A stretch of DNA of 64,000 nucleotides from Balneolaceae bacterium UBA7797. GTDB taxonomy: Bacteria > Bacteroidota > Rhodothermia > Balneolales > Balneolaceae. Below are positions 6,949 to 15,882 of the stretch, in pieces (position 1 is the first letter of the stretch; each line of letters opens with the position of its first letter). The stretch lies in NCBI GenBank assembly GCA_002480645.1, contig DLCN01000024.1:1-64000 (forward strand), read 5' to 3'. The position numbers were made by a program, and so were the translations under genes. The notes beneath the pieces are model-generated. The model saw only the letters and a list, made by a program, of their open reading frames with translations. It was not told the origin of the DNA and made no database searches.

Positions 6949-9546
6949 TTATTTTGCCTCAATGAGTATTCTTTGGCGGATATCTTCTGAAGAACTTCCA
7001 ACCAGTATCTCTACCGGACCGACCTCAAAGATCCATTTATCCTTATCAGGATCCCAATATCTGAGATCTTTAGAGTAAACTAAAAACTCTATGTGTTTTG
7101 ATTCCCCTTTCTTAAGATGAATTCGTCTGAAACCGCGCAGATCTTTGATGGGCCGTTTCACCTTCGATCCAGGAAAACTCACGTATAACTGAACAACTTC
7201 ATCTCCATCAAATTCTCCTGTATTTTTGATCTCCACGGAGACCTTCACTGAATCAGCTTTTATAAGTGAGTAATTACTCACTTTTAACTCTCCATAGCTA
7301 AACGAAGTAAAACTAAGTCCATGCCCAAATGGATATTGAGGGTCACCTTCAAAATAGCGGTAAGTCCGGTTGGCCATTGCATACTCTTCGAAAGGAGGCA
7401 GATCCTCAACACTATTATAGAAGGTAACCGGTAATCGTCCGGCAGGATTGTAGTCGCCGAACAATACATCAGCGATCGCTTCGCCACCGGCCTGACCTCC
7501 ATACCATCCTTCCACAATGGCCGGGATATGATCTTTTGCCCATGGCAATGCCAATGCACTGCCATTCAGCAATACCAGAACAGTAGGTTTCCCGAATGCA
7601 TGGATCTCCTTCATCAAATTCATCTGAGCTTCCGGTAATTTAATATCCGTCCGGTCTCCACCCCTGAAACCATCCAGATCTACAGCCATTTCTTCCCCTT
7701 CAAGGCGTGGTGTCAGCCCCATCACAAAAATCACCGCATCTGCGTCTTTGGCCATTTCCAAGGCCTGATCCCGAAGCTGATTGGCCGGACGAGCCCACTC
7801 CAGAAATAATTGTGCATCGCCCTTCGAATCCTCTGCTTCGATCTTAAAATCGTATGTTTTTCCCTTTTCCAGATAGATAAATTCTGAAGTTTCCGGAGCA
7901 GGAAAATCATGCTCATTTCCCCAATTATTCTCAGAATTAACGATCACTTCTCCATCGATCAGCACTTCAAACTTCAGTGTGGATGAAACCTGAAATTTAT
8001 ACTCCCCGGTAGCTTCCGGTAGTAATTTTCCGGTCCATCGGGCTATAAATGAATCCTCATCTAGTTCCGGATGTGGAGCATTCTCACCCCAATCCTCTGC
8101 AACTGAGGTCACTGTCCGGACTGTAACCAGCTTAGAATCTACCGTAGAGGAAAGGGTAAAGGTAAGTCCCTCATTCCCATTTAGTGTTCTGAATACAGAG
8201 GAATTCACCGGTTCAACGACCGGATATTCATCAACCAGCTCCGACCCCAGAGAATAAAGTACTTCTGTTTGCTTTGAAACAGCCTCTTTTATCCCCTCCA
8301 AAGGTGTTACGATCTCTGATGGCATACCATTGTAATTTCCCAGCATGATCAACTCCTGATCGGCATTCGGTCCTATCACGGCAATCTTCTTAAGATCCTT
8401 TCGGAGTGGTAAAACACCTTCATTTTTAAGTAATACTATTGATTCACGGGCTACTTTCAGTGCAAGCTCCTTGTGTTCATCACTATCTACCACACTATAT
8501 GGAATACTCTGATAGGCAACTTCTTCGGGAGAATCGAACATACCAAGTTTAAATCGCGCTGTAAATAATCTTTTCAAAGAGACGTCGATCTGCTTTTCGG
8601 TGATATAGCCTTCCTCAACAGCTTCTGCCAGCCGGGTGTACACCGAAGTTCCGCACTCCAGATCTGTCCCGGATCTAAGGGCCATTGCAGATGCCTCTAC
8701 TGCATCTTTAGCCAGGGCATGATCGTTATGGATATCGTTTAACGCCCAGCAATCAGAAACAACAAAGCCATCGAAATTCCAACGGTCCCGCAGAATATCC
8801 ATCAGTAACTCATCACTTGCACAAGCTGCTTCTCCGTTCACTCTGTTATAGGCACACATTAACGAATAGGCACCACCGTCTACTATTCCGGTCTCAAACA
8901 TGGGCATGTAAGTTTCCCAGAAATCTCTTTCTCCAACCACTGCATTGAATTCATGTCTTTCGGGTTCAGGTCCGCTGTGTACTGCAAAATGCTTTACAGT
9001 AGCCACTGTTTTAAGATATTCAGGATCATCCCCCTGCAGACCCTGGATGAAATTATACGCAATGCGGCCTGTTAAAAATGGATCTTCCCCATAGGTTTCT
9101 TGCCCGCGACCCCACCTCGGATCTCTAAAAATATTGATATTCGGAGACCAAATTGTGAGTCCCTGGTACCGGTGATACGTACCATTTCGTGCATACTCAT
9201 GATGTTTCGCCCTCGCTTCGTCCGATATAGCCGTTGCCATTTCAAAGATCAGATCTTCGTTCCAGGTAGCGGCCAACCCGATAGCTTGGGGATATGAAGT
9301 AGCCAACCCTGAACGGGCTACCCCATGAAGTGCCTCATTCCACCAGTTATACTCATGAATTCCCAGCCTCTCGATCGCGGGAGCCTGATCAAGCATTTGC
9401 GACACTTTTTCTTCCAATGTCATCCTGCTTATCAGATCCTCTGCACGCTCTTCGAAACTTAACTTCGTGTTTAAATAAGCAGGTTCCTGTGCCACCACTG
9501 TTGAACCCAGCAATAGTATTATTGCCCCAATGAAATTAAACCGCAT
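6949..9546 (-). CDS. GH3 glycosidase with PA14 insert (beta-glucosidase/xylosidase type)
   Basis: An exported glycoside hydrolase family 3 enzyme that removes non-reducing beta-linked sugars. The open frame can begin at a TTG (9558), but the ATG at 9546 is preferred: GGAG lies six bases before it and the Sec signal peptide starts there, giving 865 residues. The nucleophile is Asp265 in FVVSDCWA. A PA14-like insert with the WTGKLLPEATGEYKF segment (roughly residues 450-590) lies in the second GH3 domain, and a fibronectin-III-like domain ends the protein. This layout is usual for Bacteroidota beta-glucosidases and beta-xylosidases; the sugar is undetermined. Near the 3-prime end the coding sequence contains a perfect copy of the TetR operator. 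Confidence 0.9.
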   Translation of the reverse strand: MRFNFIGAIILLLGSTVVAQEPAYLNTKLSFEERAEDLISRMTLEEKVSQMLDQAPAIERLGIHEYNWWNEALHGVARSGLATSYPQAIGLAATWNEDLIFEMATAISDEARAKHHEYARNGTYHRYQGLTIWSPNINIFRDPRWGRGQETYGEDPFLTGRIAYNFIQGLQGDDPEYLKTVATVKHFAVHSGPEPERHEFNAVVGERDFWETYMPMFETGIVDGGAYSLMCAYNRVNGEAACASDELLMDILRDRWNFDGFVVSDCWALNDIHNDHALAKDAVEASAMALRSGTDLECGTSVYTRLAEAVEEGYITEKQIDVSLKRLFTARFKLGMFDSPEEVAYQSIPYSVVDSDEHKELALKVARESIVLLKNEGVLPLRKDLKKIAVIGPNADQELIMLGNYNGMPSEIVTPLEGIKEAVSKQTEVLYSLGSELVDEYPVVEPVNSSVFRTLNGNEGLTFTLSSTVDSKLVTVRTVTSVAEDWGENAPHPELDEDSFIARWTGKLLPEATGEYKFQVSSTLKFEVLIDGEVIVNSENNWGNEHDFPAPETSEFIYLEKGKTYDFKIEAEDSKGDAQLFLEWARPANQLRDQALEMAKDADAVIFVMGLTPRLEGEEMAVDLDGFRGGDRTDIKLPEAQMNLMKEIHAFGKPTVLVLLNGSALALPWAKDHIPAIVEGWYGGQAGGEAIADVLFGDYNPAGRLPVTFYNSVEDLPPFEEYAMANRTYRYFEGDPQYPFGHGLSFTSFSYGELKVSNYSLIKADSVKVSVEIKNTGEFDGDEVVQLYVSFPGSKVKRPIKDLRGFRRIHLKKGESKHIEFLVYSKDLRYWDPDKDKWIFEVGPVEILVGSSSEDIRQRILIEAK
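7264..7283. promoter_or_regulatory. Intragenic TetR-type operator O3 inside the GH3 gene
   Basis: AAGTGAGTAATTACTCACTT is a perfect 20-base palindrome. Its 18-base core differs at one position from O2 and two from O1. It encodes ordinary residues of the GH3 fibronectin-like domain, about 365 bases past the dehydrogenase stop. Whether it is bound by the regulator is inference, but a chance near-identical 18-mer here is very unlikely. Confidence 0.6.
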
Positions 9547-9725
9547 ACCAAACTCCAATTAATTAGATCTACTTCTTCCGTAAGTGAACAGGAAATTACA
9601 CTTAGTTAGGAATATATCCACCTCTTTATAAATGGATTGAGAAGAATTCATGCATCTGCTCTGCTTACATTGATCTCACAAACTGTTACCTTGTATCAGT
9701 TTTTAACCTAACCGAAATCATTATT

Positions 9726-11645
9726 ATGAAAAAGCTTCCCTTTCTGCTCCTGCTTTTCCTGATCCCACTTACTCTGGTTCAGGCACAGGATCGAATGACT
9801 CCCGAATTATTATGGAAACTGGGTCGTGTAAGCGCCCTTGGAGTAACTGAAAATGGCCAGACCCTGATCTACACTGCCAGTTTTCCGGACGTAAAAAATA
9901 ATACCTCCACCAGAAAGTATTACTCTGTATCTGTTGATGGGGGTGAATCAAAAGTTCTTGATTCAATTGAAGGATTACTGCCCGATGCAAAAATGTCGGC
10001 AGACGGAACCTTAAAAGTGTCGCACAAATCGGTAAAACTTGAAAAAGTAACCGGTAAGGAACTGTACCCTGAATATGACGAGTCAAATGTATATATCGTG
10101 GAATCCCTGCATTACCGTCACTGGGATACCTGGCTGGATGGCTCTTTCAACCATGTGATGCTTCATAAAATGAGTAATGGTTCTGAGGAAGTGATCGATA
10201 TAATGGAAGGCCAGCCTTTTTTCACACCTACTATTCCTTTTGGCGGTGATGAAGATTATATCATTCGTCCGGATGGCAAATACGTGGTGTATGTAACCAA
10301 ACAACTCACCGGTACAGAGTACGTGGTGAGCACTAATACAGATCTCTTTCAGTATAACATTGAAACCGGTGAAACAGTAAATCTAACTGATGAAAATGAG
10401 GGTTACGACACTGCACCACAATATGCACCCGACGGTAAGACTCTTGCATATTTAAGCATGAAACGGGATGGCTACGAATCAGATAAGAATGACATTGTAG
10501 TTATGAGCGGTGATCATAAAGTAAATCTCACTGCACAATGGGACGGCACAGTGAATGGTTTTCTGTGGGCTGATGATGGCAAAAAGATCTATTTCACTGC
10601 TCCTGTAGATGGAACCGTTCAGGTATTTGAAGTGGATTATCCCGGTAAAACAAAAAAAATGCCGGTAGTGAAACAACTCACTGAAGGTGTTTTTGATGTA
10701 ACAAGTGTAGTAGCTGATCTGGGTGATAAACTGATCGTTACCCGACGGGATATGAATCATGCTACCGAGATCTATTCCGTTACTTTGGGGAGTGATCCGG
10801 AATTCACTCAATTGTCTCATGTAAATGATGAGGTATACGATTCCATCACTCTCAGTAAGATCGAGAAGAGAATGATGACCACTACCGATGGAAAAGAGAT
10901 GCTTACCTGGGTGATCTATCCTCCTAATTTTGATCCTGATAAGAAATATCCAACGCTTTTATATGCTCAGGGAGGCCCTCAAGGCGCCCTTTCACAGTTC
11001 TACTCCTACCGCTGGAATTTCCAGTTAATGGCCGCTAACGGCTACATTGTGGTGGCCCCAAACCGTCGTGGAATGCCGGGCCATGGCGTGGAATGGAATG
11101 AGGAAATATCCAAGGATTGGGGTGGACAGGTAATGGATGATTATCTGACCGCTATCGATGAAATGGCTAAAGAACCATTTGTTGACAATGACCGACTCGG
11201 TGCGGTGGGAGCCAGTTACGGAGGATATTCCGTGTACTATCTTGCCGGAATTCATGACGGGAGATTTAAATCATTCATCTCTCATGACGGGATCTTCGAT
11301 CTCAGAACATTCTATGGTGTTACGGAAGAACTCTTTTTCGCTAACTGGGATATTGGCGGTGCTTACTGGAACAAAGACAATAAAGCGGCTCAGAAATCCT
11401 ATGCAGAATTCAATCCTGTAAATATGGTGGATAAATGGGATACCCCGATGCTGGTAATTCAGGGTGGCCGTGATTATCGTGTTCCTGAAGATCAGACGCT
11501 GGCTGCATTTCAGGCTTTACAGTTGAAAGGAATTAAATCGAAATTACTCTATTTCCCGGATGAGAATCATTGGGTACTGAATGGTCAGAATGCCATTATC
11601 TGGCATACCGAATTCTATAAATGGCTGGAGGAAACATTGAAGTAA
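9726..11645 (+). CDS. S9-family prolyl oligopeptidase-like serine peptidase, secreted
   Basis: A 639-residue exported peptidase with a Sec signal peptide (about residues 1-21), an N-terminal beta-propeller formed by WD40/PD40-like repeats (for example QYAPDGKTLAYLS), and a C-terminal alpha/beta hydrolase. The catalytic triad is visible: Ser497 in GASYGGYS, Asp583 in GGRDYRVP and His615 in DENHWV. It resembles acylaminoacyl peptidase and dipeptidyl peptidase IV-type enzymes that trim peptides in the periplasm. It is divergent from the GH3 gene across a 179-base gap and ends in a strong terminator, so it is probably monocistronic. Confidence 0.92.
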   Translation: MKKLPFLLLLFLIPLTLVQAQDRMTPELLWKLGRVSALGVTENGQTLIYTASFPDVKNNTSTRKYYSVSVDGGESKVLDSIEGLLPDAKMSADGTLKVSHKSVKLEKVTGKELYPEYDESNVYIVESLHYRHWDTWLDGSFNHVMLHKMSNGSEEVIDIMEGQPFFTPTIPFGGDEDYIIRPDGKYVVYVTKQLTGTEYVVSTNTDLFQYNIETGETVNLTDENEGYDTAPQYAPDGKTLAYLSMKRDGYESDKNDIVVMSGDHKVNLTAQWDGTVNGFLWADDGKKIYFTAPVDGTVQVFEVDYPGKTKKMPVVKQLTEGVFDVTSVVADLGDKLIVTRRDMNHATEIYSVTLGSDPEFTQLSHVNDEVYDSITLSKIEKRMMTTTDGKEMLTWVIYPPNFDPDKKYPTLLYAQGGPQGALSQFYSYRWNFQLMAANGYIVVAPNRRGMPGHGVEWNEEISKDWGGQVMDDYLTAIDEMAKEPFVDNDRLGAVGASYGGYSVYYLAGIHDGRFKSFISHDGIFDLRTFYGVTEELFFANWDIGGAYWNKDNKAAQKSYAEFNPVNMVDKWDTPMLVIQGGRDYRVPEDQTLAAFQALQLKGIKSKLLYFPDENHWVLNGQNAIIWHTEFYKWLEETLK

Positions 11646-11669
11646 TCCTTCAATATCATAAAGATTATA

Positions 11670-11705
11670 AAGCCATGACCGGAACCCCGGTGATGGCTTT
11701 TTTTT
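11670..11705 (+). terminator. Rho-independent terminator after the S9 peptidase
   Basis: Hairpin AGCCAT-g-ACCGG / CCGGT-g-ATGGCT (11671-11698) with one mismatch and a run of T from 11698. The remaining bases up to the next start at 11964 show no gene or clear promoter element. Confidence 0.85.
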
Positions 11706-11963
11706 ATAGGTCCGTCACATCTTCCGGCACATATCAGTGTGAATATGACTGCAGATATTTGCTCAGATCCTTTCACTAAAATGAGCTTCCCTCTTCTTCT
11801 TTCCGGATCATAAATTGTCTGCAAAGGCTCCCTTACTATCCTGCTATCATTTCTTCAAGCACTTTTTTAAAGGCTTTAACAAGCGTAAAAAAACGTTATG
11901 CATCAGCCACTTTTCCCAATGCGTTCTATATTCAACGATCAACACTAATTAACGAATTGCGTC

Positions 11964-13511
11964 TTGAAAAAAATAAGCCTGCTAATTTTAGCCATGGGAT
12001 TGTTATTGGGTACAACCTATGCGCAAACAACCGAAGAGATCGTTGAAAAGATCGTTACCGAAGCCAACGATAATTCCCAACTTGAAGTTCTGGCCCATGA
12101 ATTAATGGATGTTATTGGCCCTCGTCTGGTAGGAACCCCACAACAAATGAAAGCACATGAGTGGGCTGTGGACACTTTCAATGAATGGGGTATTGAGGCT
12201 GAAAACGAAAAATGGGGCCAATGGGAAGGCTGGGAACGAGGCATCACTCATGTTGATCTTATCGAACCTCGAGTGGTATCGCTGAGTGGAATGCAACTGG
12301 CATGGAGTCCATCCACAAAAAACGGTGGTGTAAAAGCTGAAGTTGTACACATACCTATGTGGGAGGATGAAGCTGATTTTAATGCATGGTTACCATCAGT
12401 TAAAGGCAAGATCGTATTAGTCTCCCAACCGCAAGTTACCGGCCGCCCCGATTATAACTGGGAAGAATTTGCTACTGAAGAATCTTTTGAAAAGATGAAA
12501 CAGGAAAGAAGTGATCAACGGGAAGCATGGAATGACAATCTGGACAAAACCGGATTCAACAGTCGTACCATCATCTCCGAACTGGAAAAAGCCGGGGCCG
12601 TCGGTATCATTCAGTCATACTGGAGCCGGGGATTCGGAGCTAATAAAATATTTAGTGCACGAACTGAGAATATTCCGATGATCGATCTTTCCCTTGAAGA
12701 TTATGGGTTACTTTGGAGGCTCGCAGAATACGGCGACAAACCGGTGATTAAGTTAGTAGCCGAATCAAAAAAGCTGGGTAAGGTTGGCACCTTCAATACC
12801 ATCGCAACAATTCCCGGAACAGAAAAACCAGATGAATATATTATCCTCTCTGCCCATTTTGACTCCTGGGATGGTGGAACCGGAGCCACCGATAACGGAA
12901 CCGGCACGATCACCATGATGGAAACTGCACGCATTCTTAAAGAAGTGTATCCAAATCCCAAGAGAACCATCATCGTTGGGCTTTGGGGAAGTGAGGAACA
13001 AGGACTAAACGGCTCCCGTGCTTATGTTGAAGATCATCCGGAGATCGTGGATAATGTGCAGGCCCTGTTCAATCAGGACAATGGAACCGGGCGCGTTGTT
13101 AATATTTCGGGACAGGGTTTCCTTCATTCTTACGATTATCTGGGTAGCTGGCTAGAGGCCGTGCCCGGAGATATCACACAGCACATCGAGACCACTTTTC
13201 CTGGTGTGCCCGGTGGTGGAGGCTCCGATTATGCATCGTTTGTAGCTGCCGGAGCTCCCGCATTTTCACTCAGTTCATTGAGCTGGAGCTACTGGAATTA
13301 TACCTGGCATACAAATCTGGACACTTACGATAAGATCGTTTTTGATGATGTCAGGAATAATGTGATCCTTACCGCCATCTTAACTTATATGGCCAGTGAA
13401 GATCCGGAAACAACATCCCGGGAAAGAGCTGTGCTTCCGATCAACCCGAGAAATGGCGAACAGAGAACCTGGCCAACTCCCCGTTCTCCAAACCGAGATG
13501 GTGGAAATTAA
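11964..13511 (+). CDS. M28-family zinc aminopeptidase with PA domain, secreted
   Basis: A 515-residue exported metallopeptidase of family M28, predicted to release N-terminal residues from peptides in the periplasm. The start is a TTG at 11964, chosen because the Sec signal peptide (MKKISLL...) begins exactly there and no ATG is available. A protease-associated (PA) domain insert occupies roughly residues 110-270. The zinc ligands and catalytic Glu are intact: His298 in SAHFDSW, Asp310 in TDNGTG, Glu344/Glu345 in GSEEQG, Asp372 in NQDNGTG and His449 in WHTNLD. It stands alone, with its own terminator. Confidence 0.92.
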   Translation: MKKISLLILAMGLLLGTTYAQTTEEIVEKIVTEANDNSQLEVLAHELMDVIGPRLVGTPQQMKAHEWAVDTFNEWGIEAENEKWGQWEGWERGITHVDLIEPRVVSLSGMQLAWSPSTKNGGVKAEVVHIPMWEDEADFNAWLPSVKGKIVLVSQPQVTGRPDYNWEEFATEESFEKMKQERSDQREAWNDNLDKTGFNSRTIISELEKAGAVGIIQSYWSRGFGANKIFSARTENIPMIDLSLEDYGLLWRLAEYGDKPVIKLVAESKKLGKVGTFNTIATIPGTEKPDEYIILSAHFDSWDGGTGATDNGTGTITMMETARILKEVYPNPKRTIIVGLWGSEEQGLNGSRAYVEDHPEIVDNVQALFNQDNGTGRVVNISGQGFLHSYDYLGSWLEAVPGDITQHIETTFPGVPGGGGSDYASFVAAGAPAFSLSSLSWSYWNYTWHTNLDTYDKIVFDDVRNNVILTAILTYMASEDPETTSRERAVLPINPRNGEQRTWPTPRSPNRDGGN

Positions 13512-13535
13512 TCCAAACCTTTTGTTTTATCCCTC

Positions 13536-13572
13536 AACCGGTCCTTCATTGAGTGAAGGGCCGGTTTTTTTA
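13536..13572 (+). terminator. Rho-independent terminator after the M28 peptidase
   Basis: Stem AACCGG-T-CCTTCA / TGAAGG-G-CCGGTT with a G-U pair in the middle and a five-base loop, followed by a T run. It lies between the convergent M28 gene and pxpC. Confidence 0.88.
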
Positions 13573-13600
13573 TGTCCGGGAATCAAAAAGGTCTTAAATG

Positions 13601-14467
13601 TTAATAGGTAAGGCTGAATGTGATAGTATCGCCCGGTTTGGCCTGACCCAGCCTCCACATATCGTTTTCGATCACTTTGGCAATGCGCGGATAACCTCCT
13701 ATGGTCTGACTATCCTGCATTAATATGATCGGATTGCCATTTGGTGGAAGCTGAATGATCCCCGGAATAACGGCTGAAGAACGCATTTCCCTATCACTGG
13801 TTCTAAGTGGATTCCCCATCAGTCGTACTCCCATCCTGTTCGAATCCTGAGCAACTCTGAAAGTTGCGGCTAACAGCTGATTCTGCTCTTCACCGGGGAT
13901 CCAATCCCATTCCGGTCCTTTTGTAATTTTCAGTGTAATTCTTGACGAAAAGTAAGGGATCTCTTCAGGATCAAGCTCAATAGTTTCATGAGAATCCGAT
14001 GGTTCCCAGTAGATGACATCCCCTTTTCGTAATGGACGGCCTTCGTACCCCCCGAATTTCCCGGTCGTAAAGGTAGATTTCGATCCCATCACCTCATCAC
14101 AATCCAGCTCACCGACAATGGCCAGATACGTTCGGCATCCCCGGTTTGTAAATCCGAGTTCCAGCACATCTCCGGCTTTTACCGCAATTTGCTGGTAGAA
14201 TGGCACTTCCAGTTTATTTATCACTGCAGACATCTTTGCTCCGGTCAACGCAATGATCGCATTAGACTGGAACCGGTATAAACCGCCTCTGAGTGTAAGT
14301 TCCAGAATAGCAGTTCCACGTTCATTTCCAACAATGTGATTGGCCTGATCATAAGAGAGCTGATCAGCCGCACCGGAAAGTGGAACGCCATACGCACGGT
14401 ATCCGATTCTGCCTGCATCCTGAATCGAAGTAAAAAAACCGGCATCTAAGATCTCAAGAATTCCCAT
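13601..14467 (-). CDS. pxpC: 5-oxoprolinase subunit PxpC (KipA-like)
   Basis: A 288-residue cytoplasmic subunit of the prokaryotic ATP-dependent 5-oxoprolinase, which opens pyroglutamate to glutamate. It belongs to the biotin-dependent carboxyltransferase-like KipA/AHS2 family; recognisable segments are DAGFFTSIQDAGRIGYRAYG near the N terminus and SNRMGVRLMG later. The length matches the family. Its ATG lies inside the end of pxpB (14-base overlap), so translation is coupled. It is the last gene of NRAMP-pxpA-pxpB-pxpC. In older annotations the family is called urea amidolyase-related or KipI antagonist. Confidence 0.9.
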   Translation of the reverse strand: MGILEILDAGFFTSIQDAGRIGYRAYGVPLSGAADQLSYDQANHIVGNERGTAILELTLRGGLYRFQSNAIIALTGAKMSAVINKLEVPFYQQIAVKAGDVLELGFTNRGCRTYLAIVGELDCDEVMGSKSTFTTGKFGGYEGRPLRKGDVIYWEPSDSHETIELDPEEIPYFSSRITLKITKGPEWDWIPGEEQNQLLAATFRVAQDSNRMGVRLMGNPLRTSDREMRSSAVIPGIIQLPPNGNPIILMQDSQTIGGYPRIAKVIENDMWRLGQAKPGDTITFSLTY

Positions 14468-15152
14468 TTAAGTCCCCGAACTCTGCTTTACTTATTCGTT
14501 TAAATGTGAGAATGTCTCCCGGTTGCACCTCGATCGGAGGGTCTTTTTCTATATCGAACAAAGATACCGGAGTTCTTCCGATAATATTCCATCCACCGGG
14601 ACTCTCCATCGAATACAAACCGGTTTGAGAGCCTCCGATCCCGACAGCCCCTTTTGGGATAGATGTTCGAGGGGCATCCAGTCTGGGACAATTCAACTGT
14701 TCATTTAATCCATCCAGAAAAATAAACCCGGGTAAAAAACCGATCATGGCTACTCTGTATTCCGTCTCGGAATGCAACTGTAACGCCGTTTTAAGATCCA
14801 GCCCGGACCGATCCATAATACGTTCCCAATCCAGACCAAACTCGTAACAGACGGGGATCTCAATATGTTTTGGTTGCCAATTTAGTTCGCTTTCAGGAGC
14901 CGGGGCTAATTCAATATTTCGCATCAACATATCGTGGGATAATTGTGAGCGATCAAAAAGTATGGTCAGCGCATCATAGGACGGCACAATATCTGTGATT
15001 CCCTGAATACCGGTCTGTTCGATCAGAAACTGCATCTCTTTTAAATACAAAAGGTCATTTTCTGCATGCTGAGGTTGCATGAGCAGTGCATTTTCCCCTA
15101 AAGAGACGCACTTCCAGCTTAGCCCTTTACGGTGCAGTGATCGTAATATCAT
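14454..15152 (-). CDS. pxpB: 5-oxoprolinase subunit PxpB (KipI-like)
   Basis: A 232-residue cytoplasmic partner of PxpC in ATP-dependent 5-oxoprolinase (KipI/AHS1 family). Family segments are SLGENALLMQ at the N terminus, IPVCYEFGLDWERI in the middle, and GFLPGFIFLDGLN with PRTSIPKGAVGIGG in the C-terminal cyclophilin-like half. The ATG at 15152 overlaps the end of pxpA by 26 bases. Because most family members begin close to the SLGENAL segment, the true start might be a few codons further in, but no other standard start is better placed. Confidence 0.9.
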   Translation of the reverse strand: MILRSLHRKGLSWKCVSLGENALLMQPQHAENDLLYLKEMQFLIEQTGIQGITDIVPSYDALTILFDRSQLSHDMLMRNIELAPAPESELNWQPKHIEIPVCYEFGLDWERIMDRSGLDLKTALQLHSETEYRVAMIGFLPGFIFLDGLNEQLNCPRLDAPRTSIPKGAVGIGGSQTGLYSMESPGGWNIIGRTPVSLFDIEKDPPIEVQPGDILTFKRISKAEFGDLNGNS

Positions 15153-15882
15153 GATTGGTTAGGAATTCATTGATTGATTTTGCCAACAACATTGACCCCG
15201 GAGTGTCGCTGTGTAAACAAATTGTTTCTGCGGAAATAGGCAAGTGCTTTTCTGTAACCGTTTTCACCTTTTGATGAAATACAAAACCGGCTATTTGTTC
15301 TAACACTTCCTCCTCATCTTTGATCAAAGCATCATCGAACGATCGACTTCGTAACTCATAATTATCTTCATACCTCCGGTCCGAAAACACCTCATTCACA
15401 ACTGGAATATCACGATTTTTGAATACATGAATAGACACGGATTCCGGCGGAAGATACACGGGAATACCCGGATATTCCGCTTTAATCAGATCGGCCATGA
15501 TCGAAGCTATTTCTTCATTTCGGGCTGCCTCGTTATACAATGCACCATGCGGTTTTATGTGATGCATCTCCACTCCTGTTGCTGATGCCAACTCCAGAAA
15601 AAGATCTAGCTGCGTTCTGATGGAAGCTTCCAATTCGTGTGGTGATAAATTCATCACTTTTCGACCAAAATTTTCTCTGTCAGGAAAGGAAGGGTGAGCG
15701 CCGGCCGCAACTCCAAACTCTTTGCACAAGGCAAAGGTTGCTTTGAGCGTATTTTTATCTCCCGAATGGCCGCCACAGGCTATATTACACGATGAAATAA
15801 AAGGCATGATCGCCACATCCCGGGCTGCCTCTTTTTCATTACTCCATTCTCCAAGATCACTATTCAGATCAATTTTCTTCAC
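15127..15882 (-). CDS. pxpA: 5-oxoprolinase subunit PxpA (LamB/YcsF family)
   Basis: The 5-oxoprolinase subunit of the LamB/YcsF family, with the N-terminal signature KKIDLNSDLGEW, then NIACGGHSGD and VGAHPSFPDRENFGR-like segments and the HHIKPHGALYN motif. The frame is open further upstream, but the GTG at 15882 is the proper start: it forms a four-base GTGA overlap with the NRAMP stop and places the family signature at residue 2. That gives 251 residues, the normal family length, whereas the longer frame would add 30 unrelated residues that copy the other frame of the NRAMP end. Translational coupling to the transporter is expected. Confidence 0.92.
   Translation of the reverse strand: MKKIDLNSDLGEWSNEKEAARDVAIMPFISSCNIACGGHSGDKNTLKATFALCKEFGVAAGAHPSFPDRENFGRKVMNLSPHELEASIRTQLDLFLELASATGVEMHHIKPHGALYNEAARNEEIASIMADLIKAEYPGIPVYLPPESVSIHVFKNRDIPVVNEVFSDRRYEDNYELRSRSFDDALIKDEEEVLEQIAGFVFHQKVKTVTEKHLPISAETICLHSDTPGSMLLAKSINEFLTNHDITITAP

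Noticed and set aside
9547..9558. TTG start of the GH3 gene four codons before the ATG
   Set aside because: The TTG overlaps the GGAG ribosome-binding sequence of the ATG at 9546 and adds only four residues before a complete signal peptide.
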